A DNA stretch of 47,747 nucleotides from Janthinobacterium sp. (GTDB lineage: Bacteria; Pseudomonadota; Gammaproteobacteria; Burkholderiales; Burkholderiaceae_D): assembly GCA_025356595.1 (NCBI GenBank), contig JANXSQ010000269.1, positions 1-47,747 on the forward strand, in the 5' to 3' direction. Each line of letters opens with the position of its first letter. The stretch's first letter is position 1. Under the pieces are notes generated by a model that was given only the letters and a program-made list of their open reading frames with translations, ran no database searches and was not told the origin of the DNA. This document shows positions 41,201 to 47,747 of this stretch, one piece after another. Made by a program: the position numbers and the translations under genes.

Positions 41201-42229
41201 ATGACGATAGAGAATAAGCTGCCCGAGTTGCTGTTCCTGGAACGCCTGATCGAAGAGGGCGGCGCGCATCTGGACGTGAACATCAGTTGCACCGTGCCGC
41301 TGGGAGGCCGTGAATTGCCTGTATACACCATAGCGATGGGCAACCCCAGCCTGGACGTGCCGGCCGTCGGCTTCTTCGGCGGCATCCACGGCCTGGAGCG
41401 GATCGGCACGCAGGTGCTGCTGTCCTTCCTGCAAAGCTTGCTGGCGCGGCTGCGCTGGGACCATGTGCTGCACCAGCAACTGGAGGCCGTGCGCCTGGTT
41501 TTCATGCCCCTGGTCAATCCGGGCGGCATGTGGCGCTCGACGCGCAGCAACCCGAACGGGGTCGACCTGATGCGCAACGCCCCGGTCGACTCGCTGGAAA
41601 GGGTGCCCTTCCTGCTCGGCGGCCAGCGCTTCAGCCCGCGCCTGCCCTGGTACCGCGGCCCCTTGGGCGCGGCGATGGAGGCGGAAAGCCAGGCCGTCTG
41701 CCGCATCGTCGAGCAGGAACTTTTGCCGCGCGACTTCAGCCTGGCCCTCGATTGCCATTCCGGCTTCGGCCTGCGCGACCGCATCTGGTTCCCGCACGCC
41801 CATACCACGACGCCGATCGCCCATCTGGCCGACATCGGCGCGCTGGAAGAGTTGTTCAGCCAAAGCCACCCCAACCACAACTACGTGTTCGAGCCGCAGA
41901 GCCTGCAGTACCGCACCCACGGCGACCTGTGGGATTACCTGTATCTGAACGCCGTCAGCGACAGCCGGCGCGTCTTCCTGCCGCTGACGCTGGAGATGGG
42001 TTCCTGGCTGTGGGTCAAGAAGAACCCGCTGCAATTGTTCAGCCGCCTGGGCATGTTCAATCCGCAACCGGTGCACCGCCTGCAGCGGGTGCTGCGCAGC
42101 CATACCGTCTGGCTCGACTTCCTGGCCCGCGCCGCCTGCGGCCATCAGCGCTGGTTGCCGGAGGGGCCGGCGCGCGGCACCCGCCAGGCCGACGCGCTCG
42201 CCCGTTGGTACGGCCTACCGCGGCCATGA
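41201..42229 (+). CDS. M14-family zinc carboxypeptidase / deacylase-like protein
   Basis: A 342-residue cytosolic protein of the M14 / succinylglutamate desuccinylase-aspartoacylase fold. The predicted zinc ligands are His63 and Glu66 in GGIHGLERIGT and His186 in LDCHSGFG; the general-base Glu is Glu265 in LTLEMGSW. FMPLVNPGGMWRSTRSNPNGVDLMRN matches the M14 substrate-binding Asn-Pro and Arg block. No signal peptide is visible. The reaction is probably hydrolysis of an amide or peptide bond at a carboxy end, but the substrate is unknown. Its stop overlaps the start of the alpha/beta hydrolase gene as ATGA. Confidence 0.85.
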   Translation: MTIENKLPELLFLERLIEEGGAHLDVNISCTVPLGGRELPVYTIAMGNPSLDVPAVGFFGGIHGLERIGTQVLLSFLQSLLARLRWDHVLHQQLEAVRLVFMPLVNPGGMWRSTRSNPNGVDLMRNAPVDSLERVPFLLGGQRFSPRLPWYRGPLGAAMEAESQAVCRIVEQELLPRDFSLALDCHSGFGLRDRIWFPHAHTTTPIAHLADIGALEELFSQSHPNHNYVFEPQSLQYRTHGDLWDYLYLNAVSDSRRVFLPLTLEMGSWLWVKKNPLQLFSRLGMFNPQPVHRLQRVLRSHTVWLDFLARAACGHQRWLPEGPARGTRQADALARWYGLPRP

Positions 42230-42990
42230 GCACCTGGGTGCTCCTGCGAGGCCTGATGCGCGAGCGGCGCCACTGGGGGGAATTCCCGGCCGTGCTCGGC
42301 GCGGCGCTGCCGCAGGCGCGCATCCTCACGCCCGACTTGCCCGGCAACGGCCGGCTGCACCGCATGTCCAGCGCCACCGACGTCGGGCAGATGGTCGAGT
42401 TTTGCCGCCGCGACCTGGCCGCGCAGGGGCACGCCGCGCCCTACCATATCCTGGCGCTGTCGCTGGGCGGCATGGTGGCCGTCGAATGGGCGGCCCGCTA
42501 TCCGGACGAGATCGCCGCACTGGTGCTGATCAACACCAGCATGCGCCCCTTCAGCCGTTTCTACCGCCGCTTGCGCTGGCAAAACTACTGGGCCATCCTC
42601 GGCATGGCGGCGCGCGGCGGCGTGGCGCGCCAAGAGAGCCTGATCCTGCGCCTGAGCAGCAACGACGGCGCCGCCCGGGCCGCGCAGTTGCCGCGCTGGA
42701 TAGGCTATCAGCGCGAGTATCCGGTGGCGCGCGCCAACGCCTGGCGCCAGTTGTGGGCGGCGGCGCGCTACCGCGCCCCGCCGCAGCGGCCGGCGCCGCC
42801 CATGCTGGTGCTGGCCAGCCGCGCCGACCGCCTGGTCGATGCCGCTTGTTCGCGGCGCCTGGCCGGGCATTGGCGCGCCGAATGCCATGTGCATCCCAGC
42901 GCCGGCCACGATTTGCCGCTCGACGACGGCGCCTGGATCGCGGCGCGGGTGCAAGCCTGGATCGGCGCCGCGCGCCTTGATATAAAGTAA
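42226..42990 (+). CDS. Alpha/beta hydrolase
   Basis: A 254-residue single-domain hydrolase. The oxyanion-side strand is VLLRGLMRERRHW, where relatives have HG. The nucleophile elbow is LALSLGGM with Ser79 (Ala instead of the first Gly of GxSxG). The Asp is probably in ASRADRLVD and the His in SAGHDLPLDD (His228). The small cap region near 105-165 is helical. Substrate not predictable. The ATG at 42226 overlaps the M14 gene stop by four bases, so both enzymes are probably made together and act in one pathway. A strong terminator follows. Confidence 0.88.
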   Translation: MSTWVLLRGLMRERRHWGEFPAVLGAALPQARILTPDLPGNGRLHRMSSATDVGQMVEFCRRDLAAQGHAAPYHILALSLGGMVAVEWAARYPDEIAALVLINTSMRPFSRFYRRLRWQNYWAILGMAARGGVARQESLILRLSSNDGAARAAQLPRWIGYQREYPVARANAWRQLWAAARYRAPPQRPAPPMLVLASRADRLVDAACSRRLAGHWRAECHVHPSAGHDLPLDDGAWIAARVQAWIGAARLDIK

Positions 42991-43061
42991 ACCATTGAAC
43001 TTGCGCCACCCAGCATGGTAGACTTATTTCACCGCTGAAGGACGGGCGGTTGCCTGAGCGA

Positions 43062-43092
43062 AGCCGGCCTCCGATGCGCGCCGGCTTTTTTT
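43062..43092 (+). terminator. Intrinsic terminator of the M14-hydrolase operon
   Basis: AGCCGGC pairs with GCCGGCT over an 11-nt loop and is followed by TTTTTTT, 72 bases past the hydrolase stop. Confidence 0.85.
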
Positions 43093-43121
43093 CTATCCAT
43101 GTCCCTACATTGCGTTCGTAA

Positions 43122-43337
43122 ATGAAGACTTCGATCAAGCTCCTGATATTCCCTGTTGTCATGGCCAATTCCGGCTGCAGCGTTGTGTATGACATCAATC
43201 AAGACCGCGTCGCCGAATATTGCAACAGTCTCAATAATGTGGACGACCGCAATGCCTGCCGGCAGCGCAACCGCACCAGTTACGAGGAATACGAGCGCGA
43301 ACGAAAGAAACTGCTCAACGGCGCCAGCGCCCAATAA
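43122..43337 (+). CDS. Small putative lipoprotein
   Basis: A 71-residue protein with a short hydrophobic N-terminus and a lipobox-like ANSGC at residues 15-19, so the mature form would be a lipid-anchored periplasmic peptide of about 53 residues. The mature part is polar and helical, has two further Cys (EYCNSL, NACRQR) and ends in Glu/Arg/Lys repeats. No ribosome site stands out, but terminators on both sides isolate it as its own unit. I do not recognise a family. Confidence 0.6.
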   Translation: MKTSIKLLIFPVVMANSGCSVVYDINQDRVAEYCNSLNNVDDRNACRQRNRTSYEEYERERKKLLNGASAQ

Positions 43338-43363
43338 ATCCGCCGATTGATCCGGCGCAAGTA

Positions 43364-43391
43364 AATCCACCGCAAACCGGTGGATTTTTTT
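43364..43391 (+). terminator. Intrinsic terminator of the small lipoprotein gene
   Basis: AATCCACCG, loop CAAAC, CGGTGGATT and a further T run: a perfect 9-bp stem, 27 bases past the stop. Confidence 0.9.
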
Positions 43392-43462
43392 CGCTGCCGC
43401 CCCTTGCGTGATGTTTCTTTATATCCAATCAATATTTCCATTAAGAAATATGAAATATTCTT

Positions 43463-43492
43463 TTGACACCTTGATCCAAGTCAACTTATAAT
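43463..43492 (+). promoter_or_regulatory. Near-consensus sigma-70 promoter of the PEP-CTERM gene
   Basis: TTGACA, an 18-bp spacer and TATAAT, both hexamers perfect, within an AT-rich region (43408-43510) that also contains an AATATT/AAATATT inverted repeat. Transcription near 43499 would leave a leader of about 147 nt before the ATG at 43646. Confidence 0.8.
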
Positions 43493-43645
43493 TACTTAAG
43501 AAAATTTTTTCGGTACGCATTCTACCTGCTTTCGAGCCCCAAAAAATGGATTCGGGAAGTGCCCAGAATGTCCTGCCGCCTCGGGCGTCCGACAAGGCCC
43601 GCAGCCGGTACTTCACTCCATATCACCTACTTTTAAGGGGTTCAC

Positions 43646-44290
43646 ATGAAAAAACTCACACTCGCAGTCACCCTGGCGCTGGCCACTTTCGCATCCGCCC
43701 AGGCGGCCGGCATCAACGGTCTGGTCAACACCGGCACGGGCGGCTCGGGCACCCAGGACCTGAACTATGAACTGACGGTGCTGCAGGGCACGACGGTTTT
43801 GGCCAGCAACCACGGCTACGCCGCTTTCGACAACATCTGGCCGATCAGCCCTTGGCTGGCCAACAGCGCCGATTCGAAATGGATCACGCCGACGGCCGCG
43901 CAAGGCGATTCCTTCGATTCCTCGTCCAACGGCCTGTACCGTTTCCAGCTGAAATTCGATCTGACCGGCTTCAACGCCGCCAGCGCCAGCTTCGCCGGCC
44001 GCTTCGCCGCCGACAATGCCGCGTCGATCACGCTGAACGGCACGCAAATCGCCAACGCCACCGGTTTTAGCTCGTGGAGCAGCTTCGGTGCCGCCTCCGG
44101 CTTCAATGCCGGCGTCAACACGCTCAATTTCGACGTGCTCAACTGGCAACAGAGCGGCGGCAATCCGGCCGGCCTGCGCGTCGAGTTCACGCAATCGAAC
44201 ATCGCCGCCGTACCGGAACCGGAAACCTATGGCATGTTGTTGGCCGGTCTTGGCTTGCTGGGCTTCGTCGCCCGCCGCCGCAAAGCCTGA
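43646..44290 (+). CDS. PEP-CTERM sorting-domain exoprotein
   Basis: A 214-residue secreted protein. The signal peptide (MKKLTLAVTLALATFASAQA) is about 20 residues. The middle is a Ser/Asn/Gly-rich beta-sandwich-like domain (LYRFQLKFDLTGFNAASAS, ASITLNGTQIAN, GVNTLNFDVLNW). The C-terminus is a textbook PEP-CTERM signal: VPEPETYGMLLAGLGLLGFVARRRKA, with the PEP motif, a membrane helix and Arg-rich end, cleaved by an exosortase. Such proteins go to the surface or the exopolysaccharide matrix. No exosortase or EPS genes lie in the window. Ribosome site AAGGGG. Near-consensus promoter upstream and a strong terminator after. Confidence 0.95.
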   Translation: MKKLTLAVTLALATFASAQAAGINGLVNTGTGGSGTQDLNYELTVLQGTTVLASNHGYAAFDNIWPISPWLANSADSKWITPTAAQGDSFDSSSNGLYRFQLKFDLTGFNAASASFAGRFAADNAASITLNGTQIANATGFSSWSSFGAASGFNAGVNTLNFDVLNWQQSGGNPAGLRVEFTQSNIAAVPEPETYGMLLAGLGLLGFVARRRKA

Positions 44291-44309
44291 GGCTTGCCCG
44301 GACAAACGA

Positions 44310-44334
44310 AACCGCCAGCGATGGCGGTTTTTTT
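44310..44334 (+). terminator. Intrinsic terminator of the PEP-CTERM gene
   Basis: AACCGCCA, tetraloop GCGA, TGGCGGTT and five more T. In the other direction the tail TTCGTTTG may give weaker termination of the convergent transporter gene. Confidence 0.9.
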
Positions 44335-44364
44335 CCGTCCGGAATTCGGCGCGTCCGCGCCGCC

Positions 44365-46068
44365 TCAATCGCTGGCGTAGATGTCCTTGTCCTTGGTCTC
44401 GGCGAGGAACAGGGTACCGATCAGGACCGTGAGGAGGGCGATGACGATGGGATACCAAAGCCCGTAATAGATGTCGCCCTTGAAGGCCACCAGGGCGAAG
44501 ACGGTGGTCGGCAACAGGCCGCCGAACCAGCCGTTGCCGATGTGGTAGGGCAAGGACATCGAGGTGTAGCGTATGCGGGTGGGGAACATCTCCACCAGCA
44601 TCGCCGCCACCGGGCCGTAGACCATCGTCACGTACAGCACCAGCAAGAACAGCAGCAGCACCACCATCGGTTTGTTGATCTGGTCGGGGTCGGCCTTGGC
44701 CGGATAGCCGGCCGCCTTGATGGCCGCGCCGGCCTCCTTCTTGAAGGCGCTTTCCCTCAGCTTGCTCTCGGGCGTGAAGTTCAGCTTGTCCGGCGTCAGT
44801 TCGGCGTTGAAGGCGGCGATCTCCCGGTCGCCGATCCTGATCCTGGCGATGCTGCCGGCCGGCGCCTCCTCCTTGCTGTAGTTGACCGAACTGGCCGACA
44901 GCACTTGCGTGGCGATGTCGCACGAGGAGGGGAATCTCTTCGTGTCGGTCAGGTTGAACTGGAAGTGGCAGGAGGCCGGGTCGGCGACCACCACCACGGG
45001 CGCCTTGCTCAGGGCCGCCTCCAGCGCCGGATTGGCGTAGTGGGTCAGGCCGGCGAAGATGGGGATATAGGTCAGCGCCGCCACCAGGCAACCGCCGAGG
45101 ATGATGTACTTGCGGCCGAGGTGGTCCGACAGGCTGCCGAAGACGATGAAGAAGGGCGTCGCCAGCAGCAGGGCGATGGCGATCAGGATGTTCGCCGTGG
45201 CCAGGTCCACCTTCAGGGTCTGGATCAGGAAGAACAGGGCATAGAACTGGCCGGTGTACCAGACCACGGCCTGGCCGGCGGTCAGGCCGAACAGGGCCAG
45301 CAGGACCAGTTTCAGGTTGCGCCAGCGGCCGAAGGCTTCGCTGAGCGGCGCCTTCGAGGTCTTGCCGCCGGCCTTCATCCGGGCGAAGGCCGGCGATTCC
45401 TTCATCGACATGCGTATCCACACCGACACGCCGAGCAGCAGCACGGAGACCAGGAAGGGCACGCGCCAGCCCCAGGCGGAGAATTCCTCCTCGCCGATGG
45501 CCATGCGGGTGGCGAGGATCACCATCAGCGACAGGAAGAAGCCCAGCGTCGCCGTGGTCTGCAACCAGGCGGTGTAGGCGCCGCGCTTGCCGTCCGGCGC
45601 GTGTTCGGCGATGTAGGTGGCCGCGCCGCCGTACTCGCCGCCCAGCGCCAGTCCCTGCAGGATGCGCAGGCTGACCAGAATGACGGGCGCGGCGATGCCG
45701 ATCGAGGCGTAGCCGGGCACGAGGCCGACGATGAAGGTCGCGGCGCCCATGATCAGGATGGTGATCAGGAAGGTGTACTTGCGCCCGATCATGTCGCCGA
45801 GGCGGCCGAAGAGCAGCGCGCCGAAGGGCCGCACGATGAAGCCGGCCGCGAAGGCGAGCAGGGCGAAGATGAAGGTGGTGCCCGGCTCGCCGACGAAGAA
45901 TTGCCTGGCGATGATGGGCGCGAGCGAACCATACAGGTAAAAATCGTACCATTCGAAGATGGTGCCCAAGGAGGAGACGAAGATGACCTTACGCTCTTCG
46001 GCCGTCATGGCCGTGCTCTTGGCGCCGACCTTGCGCGCGTCCACGCGGCTGCCCGGTACTACTGCCAT
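44365..46068 (-). CDS. Major facilitator superfamily transporter, metabolite:H+ symporter (MHS) type
   Basis: A 567-residue inner-membrane carrier. The N-terminal half has FEWYDFYLYGSLAPIIA (MHS signature), RPFGALLFGRLGDMIGRKYTF (the loop 2-3 MFS motif) and LQGLALGGEYGGAATYIAEHAP. The second half has GSLSDHLGRKYIILGG and MLVEMFPTRIRYTSMSLPYHIGNGWFGG. Relatives carry organic acids or osmolytes such as alpha-ketoglutarate, shikimate or proline-betaine. About 115 extra residues (around 355-470) with two Cys are inserted between helices in the second half, longer than in canonical ProP-like carriers. The start at 46068 follows GGGGAGACAG. It is divergent from the thiolase gene and may share its control. 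Confidence 0.92.
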   Translation of the reverse strand: MAVVPGSRVDARKVGAKSTAMTAEERKVIFVSSLGTIFEWYDFYLYGSLAPIIARQFFVGEPGTTFIFALLAFAAGFIVRPFGALLFGRLGDMIGRKYTFLITILIMGAATFIVGLVPGYASIGIAAPVILVSLRILQGLALGGEYGGAATYIAEHAPDGKRGAYTAWLQTTATLGFFLSLMVILATRMAIGEEEFSAWGWRVPFLVSVLLLGVSVWIRMSMKESPAFARMKAGGKTSKAPLSEAFGRWRNLKLVLLALFGLTAGQAVVWYTGQFYALFFLIQTLKVDLATANILIAIALLLATPFFIVFGSLSDHLGRKYIILGGCLVAALTYIPIFAGLTHYANPALEAALSKAPVVVVADPASCHFQFNLTDTKRFPSSCDIATQVLSASSVNYSKEEAPAGSIARIRIGDREIAAFNAELTPDKLNFTPESKLRESAFKKEAGAAIKAAGYPAKADPDQINKPMVVLLLFLLVLYVTMVYGPVAAMLVEMFPTRIRYTSMSLPYHIGNGWFGGLLPTTVFALVAFKGDIYYGLWYPIVIALLTVLIGTLFLAETKDKDIYASD

Positions 46069-46204
46069 GTCTGTCTCCCCATTTTTATATACACTGCCAT
46101 CGGCAGATTTGTTATAAGCGGCCCTGCGAGTGTGCGGGGATAAACTTACACCATGCTTGCTCGAAATCGCCGCTGGGGGAAGGGGGAACGGCCCTCGGCG
46201 GATT

Positions 46205-46222
46205 TGCGAACGACCGTACTAA
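46205..46222. promoter_or_regulatory. Operator-like site between the MHS transporter and thiolase genes
   Basis: TGCGAACGACCGTACTAA has the core AACGACCGTAC shared with the sites at 35367 and 37163. It lies 86 bases before the thiolase ATG. A weak -10 (TATTCT, 46230) follows. Confidence 0.5.
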
Positions 46223-46307
46223 AATGTGCTATTCTGCTTGCACAGCCTCACTCAATCCGCGCCATCCGGCCTTGCGCCGGCTCACCACCATTCATTAGGA
46301 GATTCAC

Positions 46308-47486
<1,179 letters not shown>

Positions 47487-47584
47487 ACCTAGGCGGCGTT
47501 TGGCCAGCGGAGCCAAGTTAAGACGGTTTCCCGCTGGAATGGACGCGCGCAGGCGAATCCGGCACGACCCAACGGCGCAAACCT

Positions 47585-47611
47585 GGGGTCGGACCCAGCG
47601 GGTCCGACCCC
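47585..47611. repeat. Nested palindrome of the GGGTCnGACCC type
   Basis: GGGGTCGGACCC and GGGTCCGACCCC form a perfect 12-bp inverted repeat with a 3-nt loop. Each arm is itself a palindrome with one central base (GGGTC-G-GACCC). There is no T tract, so it is more like an extragenic palindromic repeat than a terminator. Confidence 0.6.
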
Positions 47612-47641
47612 GGCTCTACGCCGTCGGGCTTAGCCGGCTCC

Positions 47642-47667
47642 CCGGCGCCTTCACGCCCAGGCGCCGG
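47642..47667. repeat. 9-bp stem hairpin before the acyl-CoA dehydrogenase start
   Basis: CCGGCGCCT and AGGCGCCGG are perfect inverted repeats with an 8-nt loop, ending 28 bases before the ATG. It may affect translation or end the thiolase transcript; no T run follows. Confidence 0.4.
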
Positions 47668-47695
47668 CGCATCCCAACTCCATCGAGGCACCCGA

Positions 47696-47747
47696 ATGCA
47701 ATCGACCCTGCTGTCGCGCCGCGACATCGAATTCATGCTCTACGAAT
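47696..47747 (+). CDS. Acyl-CoA dehydrogenase, N-terminal fragment (cut by window edge)
   Basis: Only 17 codons are visible: MQSTLLSRRDIEFMLYE. As I recall, the SRRDxEFxLYE opening is typical of a betaproteobacterial acyl-CoA dehydrogenase group that follows thiolase or other beta-oxidation genes. The location 209 bases after the thiolase supports this. The identification rests on a short stretch and context. The ribosome site is weak (GAGGCACCCGA). Confidence 0.6.
   Translation, partial: MQSTLLSRRDIEFMLYE

Noticed and set aside
43500-43645. A cyclic-di-GMP riboswitch in the PEP-CTERM leader.
   Set aside because: I looked for the conserved GEMM core and tetraloop receptor and could not find them. 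A leader peptide from the ATG at 43546 also lacks support.

Overview
The window is GC-rich chromosomal DNA of a betaproteobacterium, most likely from the Oxalobacteraceae (Massilia, Duganella or Janthinobacterium type). The pointers are the codon usage, the acyl-CoA enzymes, a TPR response regulator, a PEP-CTERM exoprotein and short GGGTCnGACCC palindromes. I inferred the taxon from gene content and did no database search. I see no tRNA, rRNA, CRISPR array, insertion sequence or phage module. Most of the window is ordinary core genome, with three accessory patches.

Layout. 1-3.5 kb: tesA and selU run leftward with overlapping ends and are divergent from a YbbA-type ABC ATPase; the fused nnr NAD(P)HX repair enzyme follows on the minus strand. 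3.6-7.2 kb: a full-length ATP-dependent 5-oxoprolinase. 7.2-18.1 kb: a possible small RNA gene, then a two-partner secretion system made of a FhaC/ShlB-type transporter and a 2,846-residue filamentous exoprotein. The exoprotein has a CdiA-like stalk but no recognisable toxin end and no immunity gene. 18.2-22.1 kb: a secreted polysaccharide deacetylase, a 138-bp palindromic element, a 106-residue unknown protein, and an M43 metalloprotease fused to a seven-repeat PLL-like lectin propeller. 22.4-30.5 kb: a receiver-TPR protein with a degenerate phosphorylation site, purL, and a chemoreceptor.

30.5-35.2 kb is a minus-strand cluster, selO-msrB-yciB-bolA-ppiC-ppiC, concerned with redox stress, the envelope and protein folding. 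35.4-47.7 kb holds fatty-acid catabolism genes: an acyl-CoA ligase, a FadJ-like enzyme, a thiolase and the start of an acyl-CoA dehydrogenase. They are interspersed with a LysR regulator and its DUF2798 neighbour, an M14 deacylase coupled to an alpha/beta hydrolase, a small lipoprotein, a PEP-CTERM protein and an MHS-type transporter. Three of the fatty-acid promoters share an ACGACCGT-centred operator-like site, so they probably answer to one repressor encoded elsewhere.

The strongest candidates for new biology are the signal-less metalloprotease-lectin fusion with its coupled small protein, the toxin-less CdiA-like exoprotein, the possible small RNA at 7304-7387, the shared fatty-acid operator and the 138-bp palindrome.
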